Source: CALKWS01 sp051020515
Lineage (GTDB): Bacteria > Actinomycetota > Actinomycetes > Actinomycetales > Beutenbergiaceae
Length of the DNA stretch: 64,000 nucleotides
Reading direction: 5' to 3'
Assembly: GCF_051020515.1 (NCBI RefSeq)
Contig: NZ_CP194857.1
Span: 2,976,001-3,040,000 of the forward strand
Shown: positions 46,266 through 55,373 of the stretch, one piece after another
Position numbering within the stretch: the first letter of the stretch is position 1
How the letters are laid out: each line of letters opens with the position of its first letter
Program-made: the position numbers and the translations under genes
The notes under the pieces: generated by a model
What the model was told of the DNA's origin: nothing
Seen by the model: the letters and a program-made list of their open reading frames with translations, nothing else
Databases searched by the model: none

Positions 46266-47726
46266 TCAGTTGCCACCTGGCTCGGCGCTGCCCGCCCCGG
46301 CGGGCTCTGGCTCGCCGGCAGCGGCCGACATACGCAGTGTGACGAACGCCAGGATTGCCCCGGCCAGGGCGATCCCAGCCGCACCGATGAATGCCGCCGA
46401 GAAGCCGTTCGTCAGCGCGGAGGCGTTGCCGAGTCGATCTGCCCCGTACACGGCGGCTACCGCTGTCATCGCAGCCAGACCGAGGGCGGAACCGACTTGG
46501 TAACTGGTGTTGACGATGCCTGCGGCCAGTCCGCCTTCCTCCGGTCGGGCTGAGGAGATCGCCGTTCCCAACGAGGGGATGAAGGCCAGCGACATACCGA
46601 GCGCCGCCACCAACGATGCCGGCAGGACGTCTGCCCAGTAGTTGCCATCCGGTCGAATTTGCGACAGCCAGCCAAGTCCGACGGCGAGGGTCAGTAGTCC
46701 GGCCACGATGGGGACCTTGGGACCGAACTTGCCTATTACGCGCGGTGCCAGCACGATCATGCCGAGCGAGCATGATCAGGCCTGTCATCGGCAGTAGTGC
46801 CGCGCCGGACGGGAATGCGGTGTATTCGAGAACCTGCTGCAGGTAGAGGTTGAGGAAGAACCACATCGGGATCCACGCTCCACCCAGCAGCACCTGAGCG
46901 AGGTTGGCGGCACCGAGGTTGGGGGTGCGGAAGATCGAAAGTCGCATCAGCGGCTCGCGGCGGACACCCTGAGAGATCACGAACGCCACCAGTAGCACGG
47001 CGGCGATACTCAACGCGATCCAGGTCTCACCAGAGCCCCAGCCTGCCTCGGGCGCACGGACGATTCCGTAGACCGCGGCGGCCAGGCCGAGCGTGACGGT
47101 GAGGGCGCCGAAGACGTCCACCGATCCCCGGGAACCCAAGGAACCGCCCGGCATCAGGACCCGGTTACCGATCAGGGCGATGATGGCGATGGGGATGTTG
47201 ATGTAGAAGACCCAGGGCCACGAGATGTACTCGGTGATCACGCCGCCCAGGAACACGCCGGCAGTACCCGGCCGGCGTGTGCCGCCCCGTACAACGCGAG
47301 AGCCTTGGTGAGTTCCTTGGGGTTAGCCCCGAAGATCATCATCAGCAAGGTCAGCGCAGATGGGGCGATGAGTGCGGCACCCACACCCTGGATGGCGCGA
47401 CCGGTCAGTTCGACGCCGACACTGCCGGCGAGGCCCGCGACGAGCGAACCGGCGAGTAGGACGAACCATCCGGTGCCGAATATGCGACGGGCGCCGAAGA
47501 GGTCCGCCAGCCGGCCGCCGAGCAACAGCAGCCCGCCCAGGGCGATGACATAGGCGTTGAATACCCAGGACAGGTTGTGTTGGGTGAATCCCAGGTCGGC
47601 CTGCATGCGTGGCAGGGCAACGCCGATGATCGAGGTGTCCATGATGACCATGAACTGTGCGGTGGCAATCAGAGCCAGAGCCCACCATCTGGTGGTGCTC
47701 CGCTGATTCTTGACTGTAGTAGTCAT
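46266..47726 (-). CDS. MFS exporter, DHA2 (EmrB/QacA) type (two frameshifts)
   Basis: About 486 residues, 14 predicted helices. Drug:proton antiporter family. Motifs: ALIATAQFMVIMDTSIIGVALP (helix 1, motif D1), GGRLADLFGARRIF (motif A), GRAIQGVGAALIAPSALTLL (motif C region), SWPWVFYINIPI. The frame breaks twice: near 47265-47275 (joining AAHAG to PGTAGVFLGGVI) and near 46765-46770 (joining GLIML to LGMIVLAPRVIG). Start MTTTVKNQ at 47726 has GGAG seven bases upstream. It is divergent from the AhpD-like gene, with CsoR-type palindromes between. The substrate is unknown. Confidence 0.85.
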
Positions 47727-47734
47727 GGTGTACT

Positions 47735-47755
47735 CCATACGGGTAGGGGGTATGG
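47735..47755. promoter_or_regulatory. CsoR-family-like palindrome, MFS side
   Basis: CCATAC (47735-47740), nine G-rich bases, GTATGG (47750-47755); on the minus strand the core reads ATACCCCCTACCCGTAT. It touches the MFS ribosome-binding site. The C-tract flanked by AT resembles CsoR/CstR/RcnR operators. Confidence 0.5.
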
Positions 47756-47838
47756 GTAATTCGATCGAGCCTGCTGGTATTCCCAGGCTTCGGATTCGGG
47801 CTTGGCCCCCGTCCACCGCCGGCACTAGGCACTTGATT

Positions 47839-47857
47839 TATACCCCAGGGGGGTATA
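47839..47857. promoter_or_regulatory. CsoR-family-like palindrome, AhpD side
   Basis: TATACCCC (47839-47846), centre AGG, GGGGTATA (47850-47857): a perfect 8-bp inverted repeat of the CsoR-family form, 71 bp before the AhpD-like gene. Members of that family sense copper, other metals, formaldehyde or persulfides; the sequence does not say which. Confidence 0.6.
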
Positions 47858-47927
47858 GCGTGCACTGGATCCCGGGCTCATCGGCGCGGGACCAGTGCCA
47901 CCGGAAGGACAACTAAGGAGCACGCTC

Positions 47928-48464
47928 ATGCCTCGACTCACCCGTCTCGCCCCCGACACGGCGGTTGGCGCAGCCCGCGACCTGTTGGGCGACCTCGTAT
48001 CCCGGCACGGCCGAGTCAGCGACATGGTTGCCACCATGGCGCACTCGCCAGCAGTCCTGGGTGGCTACCTGCAGTTGAGCCGCGCGATGAAGAGAGCCAA
48101 GCTCGACAGGAAGATCAGTGAGCGGATCTCGATCGCAATCCAGGAACAGCAAGGATGCGACCTGTGCCTCGAAGCGCACATCGACGCCGCGCGCGGGCTC
48201 GGCGTCGACGACCACGAGATCGAACGCGCCCGCGCCGGGACATCGGAAGATCCCGCGATTGCCGCCATCATCGAACTCGGGCTGCAGGTCTACCGCGAGC
48301 CGACCGCCATCACCGATGAACAGATCGAGCGTCTCCGTGGCGCCGGTTACCGTGATCGGGAGATCGCCGATGTCGTCGGCGTCGTCTCCCTCAACGTCCT
48401 GACCGGCGCATTCAACCTGGTCGCTGGTTTGAAACCGGGCGTTGTGACCGAGTCCACGTACTGA
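47928..48464 (+). CDS. Carboxymuconolactone decarboxylase/AhpD-like protein
   Basis: 178 residues, all helical. EQQGCDLCLEAH gives the CxxCxxxH redox-active motif of AhpD-type peroxidase-associated proteins, so a peroxide or thiol-redox role is likelier than lactone decarboxylation. ATG at 47928 has AAGGAG eight bases upstream. It is divergent from the MFS gene and may share regulation through the CsoR-like palindromes between them. No partner AhpC lies nearby. Confidence 0.85.
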   Translation: MPRLTRLAPDTAVGAARDLLGDLVSRHGRVSDMVATMAHSPAVLGGYLQLSRAMKRAKLDRKISERISIAIQEQQGCDLCLEAHIDAARGLGVDDHEIERARAGTSEDPAIAAIIELGLQVYREPTAITDEQIERLRGAGYRDREIADVVGVVSLNVLTGAFNLVAGLKPGVVTESTY

Positions 48465-48531
48465 CCCCGCGCCGCCTGATCCATCGTCGGCACTGACCAG
48501 GAGGGAGCCATCCCGGCGGTCCGGGGCTGTC

Positions 48532-49518
48532 TCAGTTCGGCACTTTCGTCTCCGGAAGGCCGAACCGGCCGAAGAGGCGTAGGTCGAAGAACGCGACGAC
48601 GTGTGAGATCCGGGCCGGGGTCAGGGTGAGGACCTGCAGGTTGAACGCACGGTGGACACCCCGCTCGTCCGGGAGGTAGAGGCCGAAGGCGGGTTGCCCG
48701 TTGGCCTTGGTGGGCACGAGCAGGTGATCACCCGACCGGCGGGCGGGGCTCTGCGCAGCGACCATCCGCCCGATCGTGGAGGCGCCGTGGAACCAGGCCG
48801 GATAGGGCGGCATCTCCCAGACGGCATCAGCGGCCAGGGTCGCGACGAGTCCGTCGATGTCGTTGGCGTGCATCGCGGTGACGTAGCGGTCGAGAAGTTC
48901 GCGCTGGTGTGGGGTGGGTGGCTCGGTGACCTGATCCTCGTCGACCCGATCATGATCGAGTTGGGCACGGGCACGTTGCAACAGACTGTTCACCGCGGCT
49001 GGGGTGGTCTCCAGCATGGCCGCAACCTCGGCTGCGCTGAACATGAGCACCTCGCGCAGCACCAGGACGGCGCGCTGGCGCGGGGGAAGGCGCTGCAACG
49101 CGGCGATGAACGCCAGCCTGACGCTGTGACGTTGCGTCACTTCGGCGAGGGGATCCTCGGCGGCCGAGGCGCCGAGCATGGTGTCCGGAAGAGGTTCCAG
49201 CCACGGAATCTCGGGCCATTGCCCCAGTTGCGCTGTGGGGTCTTGTGCTGGGCCACCCAGGGCGGAGGGCAGGGCGCGACGCCCGCGGTTCTCCAGGGCG
49301 CGTAGGCAGGTGTTGGTCGCGATCCGATACAACCAGGTACGGATCGATGAGCGTTCCTCGAAACCGGCGTAGCCGCGCCAGGCGCGCAGGTAGGTCTCCT
49401 GGACGGCGTCGTCGGCATCGTGGATGGAGCCCAGCATCCGATAACTGTGGGCGAGCAGTTCGGACCGGTATGGGCGGGTCCGGCGATCGAAGTCATGGCC
49501 GAGTTCTTGCGTACTCAC
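48532..49518 (-). CDS. ECF sigma factor with SnoaL-like C-terminal domain
   Basis: 328 residues. Sigma region 2: LLAHSYRMLGSIHDADDAVQETYLRAWRG; region 4: ALQRLPPRQRAVLVLREVLMFSAAEVAAML. The last 125 residues (RELLDRYVTAMHANDIDGLVATLAADAVW) form an NTF2/SnoaL-like domain, which in such ECF groups (SigJ/SigG/SigX5-like) controls the sigma factor in place of a separate anti-sigma. GTG at 49518 overlaps the MFS stop (GTGA), so translation is coupled to the exporter. No anti-sigma gene is adjacent. Confidence 0.88.
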   Translation of the reverse strand: MSTQELGHDFDRRTRPYRSELLAHSYRMLGSIHDADDAVQETYLRAWRGYAGFEERSSIRTWLYRIATNTCLRALENRGRRALPSALGGPAQDPTAQLGQWPEIPWLEPLPDTMLGASAAEDPLAEVTQRHSVRLAFIAALQRLPPRQRAVLVLREVLMFSAAEVAAMLETTPAAVNSLLQRARAQLDHDRVDEDQVTEPPTPHQRELLDRYVTAMHANDIDGLVATLAADAVWEMPPYPAWFHGASTIGRMVAAQSPARRSGDHLLVPTKANGQPAFGLYLPDERGVHRAFNLQVLTLTPARISHVVAFFDLRLFGRFGLPETKVPN

Positions 49519-50941
49519 GAAGTCCACATCCTTTCCCCGGTGCTCTGCTCCTGCTGCGGCCGAAGCAGGAGCACGGCGAGCAGGGCACCGAGTGCTGCGA
49601 CGCCAGCCAGCACGGCCAGAGCGAACTGGATCCCCTCGGTCAGCGCAACGACTGGTGCCTCGATGGCGGATGCGCGTGTCGCGTAACCGATGGCGGCCGC
49701 CGAGGCCAGTGCCGCACCGATCGTGGTCCCGAGCGCGAAGGAGGTCTCCTCGAGGCCCGCTGCAGCCCGGCGTCGTGCTCGGCGACGTCGGCCAAGGCGG
49801 CAATCTGACCGGCGACGAATGCCGCACCCATACCGGCACCGAATATCACCAAGCCGCCGAGCAGGTCTTCGACGAGGCCGCCCTCGGGCCGCAGACGAGC
49901 CAGGAGTACGCACGCGACCGACAACAGGGCCATACCCTCGCCAGCTACTTTCCGGAACCCGGACCGGGTGACCAGGTGCTGCCCGACCAGGACGCCGAGG
50001 ACCGAGGTGACGGTCATGATCGCCATCGTCAGTCCGAACTGTAGTGCGGAGAAGCCCAGGACCTGCTGGGCGTACAGCGTCACGACGATCAGTAGACCAT
50101 CGACCGAGACACCGGCGATCACGATCACCAGGTTGCCACCGACCAGGGTGCGTCCGGCGAAGATCCGCATCGGCACCAGCGGCGCCGGGCTGCGTTGCTC
50201 CACGACCACGAACAGCACTGCCGCGATGGCGGCGCCGGTACCGAGAACCGCGGCAGGAAGGTCGACCCCGTGCTCGGTGATCCTGAACAGTCCCAGGAGC
50301 AGCAGCACCAGCGCACTGGTGGCCACGATCGAGCCAGGCAGATCGAGCCGCTGGTTGTTCCGAGGACTCTCGGGCAGCAGGATCGGGCACAGCACCAACA
50401 CCATCAGGCACACCGGGACATTGGTGTAGAAGACCCAGGCCCAGCCCACCCAGTCGGTCAGCACACCGCCCAGCAGGAGCCCAGCCGAAGCCCCCGTCCC
50501 GCCCAGACCGCCCCAGATGCCCAGGGCCCGATGTCGCTCCCGGCCATTGGGGAAGGCGTTCATCAGGATCGACAACCCCGCCGGGGTCATCACCGCCGCG
50601 CCAGCGCCCTGGAGCACCCTGGCGGCGATCAGGAGTTCACTGGTGGCAGCCAGTCCGCATGCCAGGGAGGCCGCCGCGAACACTGCGACCGCGACCATGA
50701 ACACCATCCGCCGGCCCAGACGGTCGGCCAGCCGCCCTCCCAACAGCAACAGGCCGCCGATAGCGGCTCCATAAGCGGTGATCACCCACTGGACCTCCGC
50801 TGGAGTGAACCCGAGGTCGCGTGCGATCGCGGGCAGGGCTGCGTACACGCTCGTGGAATCCAGCACCCCCATGAACATCGCCATACACACAACGGCTAGC
50901 ACCCACCAGCGCCGTACCGTCTTCACTTCCGTGCGAACCAT
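49515..50941 (-). CDS. MFS exporter, DHA2 type (frameshifted)
   Basis: About 475 residues. FMGVLDSTSVYAALPAI (helix 1), GGRLADRLGRRMVF (motif A), ARVLQGAGAAVMTPAGLSIL and VGWAWVFYTNVPVC are typical of 14-helix drug exporters. Start MVRTEVKT at 50941 has GGAGG upstream. The frame breaks near 49760-49772 and continues AAGLEETSFALGTTIG to the stop at 49515. It lies directly before and overlaps the ECF sigma gene. The compound exported is unknown. Confidence 0.87.
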
Positions 50942-51082
50942 CGGGCATCCTCCACAGACCATCGGTGTCACAGAGGTAGATACCTGTCCACCGGCAGACT
51001 CATCGGTACGCCAGAAATGGCACCTCGATCGCATCCTCGGGTGCGAGCCGGTCGTGCGGGAGGCGCTCGTAGGGTCGGGACT

Positions 51083-51598
51083 GTGGTCAAGGTCGTGTTC
51101 ATGTGCGGTCCGGCCGGGTCGGGCAAGTCCACCGTCGCCGGCCGGCTCGAGGCCGAGGGCATGTCCAGACTGTCGTTCGATCAGGAGGCGTGGCGACGGG
51201 GCATCCCCTCGATGCCTCTACCACCGGACGTTCACGCCGAGATCGAGAGCGAACTGCGCGACCGGCTCATCCAGCTGGTGACCGACGGCAGCGACGTGGT
51301 GCTGGACTACTCGTTCTGGTCGCGCCGCACCCGAGATGAGTACCGCGACCTGCTGCGACCGCTCGGGGTCGAGCCCGAAACCATCTACGTGGCGACTCCG
51401 CGCGAGGTCGCCCTGGAGCGGATCCGCGCGCGCAGGCTCGCCCACGGTGACGACTGCACGCTGAGCGACGAGCGGGCCGCGTCGTACTTCGATCACTTCG
51501 AGCCACCCACCGACGACGAAGGCCCGCTGACCGTCATCCGGCAGGGCTCCTGGACGATGACGGCCGAGTGCGCTCGGCGCGCTGCAGGTTGCGGATGA
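51083..51598 (+). CDS. P-loop ATPase/kinase of the AAA_33/zeta-like type
   Basis: 171 residues. Starts V(M)VKVVFMCGPAGSGKSTVAGRLEAEG, a Walker A motif; DGSDVVLDYSFWSRRTRDEYR is the Walker-B-like region with conserved DxSF, and a lid with RIRARRLAHGDD follows. Such small kinases phosphorylate nucleotides, sugars or antibiotics; the target is not clear. GTG start. Its last 65 bp overlap tail-to-tail with the oxidoreductase gene on the other strand. Confidence 0.8.
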   Translation: MVKVVFMCGPAGSGKSTVAGRLEAEGMSRLSFDQEAWRRGIPSMPLPPDVHAEIESELRDRLIQLVTDGSDVVLDYSFWSRRTRDEYRDLLRPLGVEPETIYVATPREVALERIRARRLAHGDDCTLSDERAASYFDHFEPPTDDEGPLTVIRQGSWTMTAECARRAAGCG

Positions 51599-52250
51599 GT
51601 TCCTCCCGGGACTGTCCATCGAAGGATGCCTGCCACATCGGTGTGCCAGGGGTGCTGCGCCACGACTCGTTCAGGGGGCTGTTATCGACCGTGTCGAACC
51701 CGAGGCGATCGTAGAAACCTCTCACGAGTTCGACCGCCTCGGGGTAGTTGCTCGAGACGACAAGGGCGGAGCGATCTGGCGCTCCGGCTGGGCGGGCGAG
51801 GCGCACCAGCGCGGGCGCCTCATCGCCCGGTACCCGCACCTGGTCACGCCCGTGAAACTGGATGTGGCTGAGCGCCTTCGCGAGTTTCGCAGCAGGCAGT
51901 TGCTCCTGCCGCAGTTCGTGCACGGTCCTGGTGCCGGCATCAACAGCCGAGAAGGTGCCATCCCGCCAGGGCATGTAGTTGTTGTTGTCGAGCACGACCT
52001 TCCCGGCCAACTCCTCCGCGGGAAGTGCGTGGCCGGGAACGTAGGGGAAGGCAAGGGCAGCGAAGTCGGCCGCCGCAGCGGCGTCGGCGGCCCATGTGGC
52101 ACGGGCGCGTGGACCGAGAGAACGCGCTAGATCCGCAATCGTCTGGGGCGAACGCGAGTTGGCGATCAGGACGCTATAGCCTGCTTCGATCGCCGAGCGG
52201 GCAAGGGTAGCGCCGGCTTGCCCGGCGCCGAGGATGCCAATGGTGGTCAC
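51534..52250 (-). CDS. NAD(P)-binding oxidoreductase, F420-dependent NADP reductase-like
   Basis: 238 residues. N-terminal Rossmann motif GILGAGQAGATLARSAIEAGY followed by IANSRSPQTI, in which Arg suits NADPH. KVVLDNNNYMPWRDG and the C-terminal helical part match the NADP oxidoreductase/coenzyme F420 family. It precedes no obvious partner; the alpha/beta hydrolase gene upstream on the same strand ends 12 bp away, so they form an operon. Confidence 0.82.
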   Translation of the reverse strand: MTTIGILGAGQAGATLARSAIEAGYSVLIANSRSPQTIADLARSLGPRARATWAADAAAAADFAALAFPYVPGHALPAEELAGKVVLDNNNYMPWRDGTFSAVDAGTRTVHELRQEQLPAAKLAKALSHIQFHGRDQVRVPGDEAPALVRLARPAGAPDRSALVVSSNYPEAVELVRGFYDRLGFDTVDNSPLNESWRSTPGTPMWQASFDGQSREELIRNLQRAERTRPSSSRSPAG

Positions 52251-52261
52251 TTGCGTTCTCC

Positions 52262-53257
52262 TTACGAAAGGTCCGCACCGGCGTGTTCCGACTCCCGCGC
52301 GACCGGGATCGCAGTTGCGCCCGGGTGATCGAGTCCCGCACCGCGGCCCTGGCGAACTGGTCCTGAGCCCTCCTGCGCCAGGTCGGCGCCACGGGTCAGT
52401 GTCCGCGCGAGGAAGCCGCGGATCAGTGCGGTGACCTCGTCCAGGGCCGATTCCAGCAGGAAGTGTCCGCCGGGCAGCAACTCGATCTGGGCGTCAGGAA
52501 GGTCCCTGGCGAACGCTCTGGCCCCCTCGGGCCGGAAGATCTCATCGCCACGTCCCCATACCGCCAGCAACGGGACCTGGGAGGAACGAAAGTACTCCTG
52601 CACCGCCGGATACAGCGGTGGGTTGGTGGCGTAGTCGCGGAACAGGCGCAGTTGGATCAAGTCGTTTCCCGGCCTGGACACCAGGGCGTGATCATGTACC
52701 CAGGTCAGCGGATCCACCAGGGTCGGATCGGCCTCACCGTTCAGGTACTGCCACTTGATCGCCTCGAGCGTCTGTGCTTCCCGGGCCGCGGCCTCGGTCT
52801 GCTTGTTCTGATCCGTCGTGTACTCCCACAGTCCGGCCCAGAACTCCTCGACGAAACCCTCCTGGTAGGCGTTGCCGCTCTGGCTGACGATCGCCGTGAT
52901 CGCCGACGGGTTCGCCAACGCGAGCCGCCAACCGATCGGGGCCCCGTAGTCCATGACGTACATGGCGTACTCGGTGATGCCCAGGTCCTCGAGCAGTTTG
53001 GCCGTGATGGCGGCCAGCGCGTCGAAGGTGTAGTCGAACTCCTCCACGCTGGGAGCATCGGAGAACCCGAAGCCAAGGTGATCCGGCGCCACCACCCGGT
53101 ACTCGTCGGCGAGGCGGGGAATGAGGTGGCGGAACATGTGCGAACTCGTCGGGTAGCCGTGCAGCAGCACAACGGGTGGGGCATCGCGGTGGCCGGCCTC
53201 GCGGTAGAAGATCCGGTACCCATCGACTTCAGCGAACCGGTGGTGGACAGCGACCAT
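52262..53257 (-). CDS. Alpha/beta hydrolase, haloalkane dehalogenase/epoxide hydrolase type
   Basis: 331 residues. VVLLHGYPTSSHMFRHLIP is the oxyanion HGxP motif; YVMDYGAPIGWRLA places Asp at the nucleophile position, typical of epoxide hydrolases and haloalkane dehalogenases and unlike Ser esterases; acid in WGRGDEIF; base in PGGHFLLES. The last 40 residues after the fold are a variable tail. It is divergent from the CGNR regulator, sharing a repeat-rich 87-bp promoter region. Confidence 0.85.
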   Translation of the reverse strand: MVAVHHRFAEVDGYRIFYREAGHRDAPPVVLLHGYPTSSHMFRHLIPRLADEYRVVAPDHLGFGFSDAPSVEEFDYTFDALAAITAKLLEDLGITEYAMYVMDYGAPIGWRLALANPSAITAIVSQSGNAYQEGFVEEFWAGLWEYTTDQNKQTEAAAREAQTLEAIKWQYLNGEADPTLVDPLTWVHDHALVSRPGNDLIQLRLFRDYATNPPLYPAVQEYFRSSQVPLLAVWGRGDEIFRPEGARAFARDLPDAQIELLPGGHFLLESALDEVTALIRGFLARTLTRGADLAQEGSGPVRQGRGAGLDHPGATAIPVARESEHAGADLS

Positions 53258-53261
53258 AGTA

Positions 53262-53343
53262 CTAACCCTCTCAATTGCGCTTAGGTGGTTAGGGCACTCA
53301 AGCAGTCGAGTGCTAACCTGTCAAACTCGATTAAGGTGGTTAG
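53262..53343. promoter_or_regulatory. Duplicated CTAACC...GGTTAG operator module
   Basis: CTAACC at 53262 and 53313 and GGTTAG at 53287 and 53338: two inverted pairs with identical 25-bp offset, repeated at exactly 51 bp. The module fills the gap between the divergent hydrolase and CGNR-regulator genes. It is probably the CGNR protein's binding region, controlling both promoters. Confidence 0.6.
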
Positions 53344-53344
53344 C

Positions 53345-53860
53345 ATGGAGATCGTGACGCGCGTTGATGAGGACCTGCTGCTGGATTTGCTGAACACCAC
53401 CCCCGTGGTGGATGGCGTGCGGGTCGACGAGTTCGGGAGCCTCCCGCAGGCGCAGGACTGGGCCGTGGCCCGGGGAGGCGTCGGCACCGCCGCAGAGGCC
53501 GAGCAGTTGCGCCGCGTACGCGACGCCATCCAGGCAGTCTCCCGCGGGGATTCACCCGCGCAGGCTCTCCAGGCGGATCTGGGCCAGGTCAGACTCCATC
53601 CGCAGTTGTCCGAGAGCGGCCTGAGCTGGCACCTACGCGTCCCTGCCGACCAGGTGCTCGCCGCCCGGGCGATGCTCGCCTGGGCCTCGATCCATGCGCG
53701 CAGCCCGGAGCGGCTGCGACCCTGTGCCAACCCCGAGTGCTGCCGGTTCCTGCTGGATCGCAGCAACGCCAACACCGCCCGGTGGTGTTCGATGGCGCTG
53801 TGCGGGAACCGCTCCAAGGTCCGGCGCCATTACCGGCGCAACCGCGCCACGGAGGAGTGA
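53345..53860 (+). CDS. CGNR zinc-finger regulator (ABATE domain)
   Basis: 171 residues. N-terminal ABATE domain (LLLDLLNTTPVVDG to about residue 120), thought to bind small molecules, then the C-terminal CGNR zinc finger: CANPECCRFLLD...RWCSMALCGNRSKVRRHYRR, with four zinc cysteines and the basic recognition stretch. Start MEIVTRVDED at 53345. Divergent from the hydrolase-oxidoreductase operon, which it likely controls. Confidence 0.9.
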   Translation: MEIVTRVDEDLLLDLLNTTPVVDGVRVDEFGSLPQAQDWAVARGGVGTAAEAEQLRRVRDAIQAVSRGDSPAQALQADLGQVRLHPQLSESGLSWHLRVPADQVLAARAMLAWASIHARSPERLRPCANPECCRFLLDRSNANTARWCSMALCGNRSKVRRHYRRNRATEE

Positions 53861-53866
53861 GCGTTG

Positions 53867-55231
53867 CTACCGGGAATTATCGATGACCTGCGCCGTTGCG
53901 GCCCACGGCCGGCAGGCCAGCGCGCACCCGATCAGGGCCACCACGCAGAGGGCGAGCAGGATCCGGTAATCCATCACCAGGATGATCCCCGCACCGGCCA
54001 CCGTGGCCGCGGTCTGAGGCGCATTGAAGACCATATTCATTGCCGCGCTCGCCCGGCCCTGGATGCCCGGAGGGGTGACCCGGATCCGGTAGTTCGACGC
54101 CCCGACCACGAACCAGGGGATGCCGAGCCCGGAGGTGGCAAGGGTGAGGCTTATCAGCAGCAGACCGAAGGCGCCATCGGCGGGCACGATCGTGATGATC
54201 GCCAGGGAGCCGACCAACCCACCGCTGAGCACGCCCAGCCCCGCGCCGACCAGGCGGCGCTCCCCGATGCGTTTGAGGATCGCGGCGCTCGTGGCCCCAC
54301 CGATCACCGCGCCCACACCCTGGACGGTGACGACGATGCCCAGCGCCTGGGAGCCCACCCCCAGCCCCTGCTCGAGGATAGGGAAGACCAGCACATTCAG
54401 AAATCCCGTGATGCCCACCGCGATCCCGAGCACGATGGTGATCAGGCGCAGGGTGGGGTCGCCCCAGAGCACGCCGAAACCAGCGCCGAGTTGTCGCAAC
54501 GCCCCGGGAGCATCGGTGGCCTGCGGTGCTGGCGACTCTTTCAGGCGTACCGTGGTCAGCACAGCGGCGGTGACCAGGAAGCAGGTCGCGGTCAGGACCA
54601 CGACGGCATGCGGGCCGGTCAGGACGAACAGGCCGGTGCCCAGCAGCGGACTGATCAGCCGCAGGCCCTGGTCGATCGTGGTGAACAGTCCGTTCGCGCC
54701 GGGCAGTTCGTCATCGCTGAGCATGTCGCGAAGCAGTCCGGACTGGGCAGCCGAGGTCAGGTAGGCGGCCAGACCGTAGCAGAACGTGACCGCGTAAATC
54801 AGCCACAAGCCGGAGGCGTCCTGCACCGTGAGCAGACTGGTCACGACCAGGCCGACGCCCACGTTGGTGGCGATCAGCAGCCGGCGCCGCGAGACGCGAT
54901 CGGCCAGTTGTCCAGCCAGGGGGGCGAGAAGAGCGGGCAACCCGAGTGCTGCGAAGACCAGCCCGGCGGCGCTGTCGGAGCCGGTGAGTTCCCGCACCCA
55001 GATGGCCAGGACCAGGAACAGGGCACTGTCCCCGATGTTCGTGCTGACCCAGGCCAGGGTCAGTCGCCGGAAGGACTGGTGGCGCATCGCCAGCGGTAGT
55101 CGCTCGCGCAGCGACGGCTTCACCGGGGGGTGCTGACCAGGCGTGGGCGAAGCCGGTTGGATGCCGATCGGGGGATCGGCGACGGCGGTCGGAGCCTCGG
55201 TCTCGGCGTCATCCGGGCGTGGGGTACTCAT
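53867..55231 (-). CDS. MFS transporter, macrolide-efflux (MefA-like) type
   Basis: 454 residues with 12 predicted helices after a 45-residue Pro-rich N-terminus. RHQSFRRLTLAWVSTNIGDS and PLAGQLADRVSRRRLLI (motif A) fit the enterobactin/macrolide efflux MFS group. It follows the ArsR-type regulator on the same strand after a 142-bp gap with no gene in it, so it is the probable target of that regulator and of the iteron promoters upstream. The substrate is unknown. Confidence 0.88.
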   Translation of the reverse strand: MSTPRPDDAETEAPTAVADPPIGIQPASPTPGQHPPVKPSLRERLPLAMRHQSFRRLTLAWVSTNIGDSALFLVLAIWVRELTGSDSAAGLVFAALGLPALLAPLAGQLADRVSRRRLLIATNVGVGLVVTSLLTVQDASGLWLIYAVTFCYGLAAYLTSAAQSGLLRDMLSDDELPGANGLFTTIDQGLRLISPLLGTGLFVLTGPHAVVVLTATCFLVTAAVLTTVRLKESPAPQATDAPGALRQLGAGFGVLWGDPTLRLITIVLGIAVGITGFLNVLVFPILEQGLGVGSQALGIVVTVQGVGAVIGGATSAAILKRIGERRLVGAGLGVLSGGLVGSLAIITIVPADGAFGLLLISLTLATSGLGIPWFVVGASNYRIRVTPPGIQGRASAAMNMVFNAPQTAATVAGAGIILVMDYRILLALCVVALIGCALACRPWAATAQVIDNSR

Positions 55232-55373
55232 GGATCGGTGTCCTCATCCTCGGGGAACTGTCGGCGGCATTGACGACCTCCGGTGCGCGCCGGGCGTGGG
55301 CGGATCCGATGGGGTCAGCCGAATCCGGAGCGGGCCGGGTGGAAGTCGCGTGTGGTGTGGGTGCCCGTGCTGA

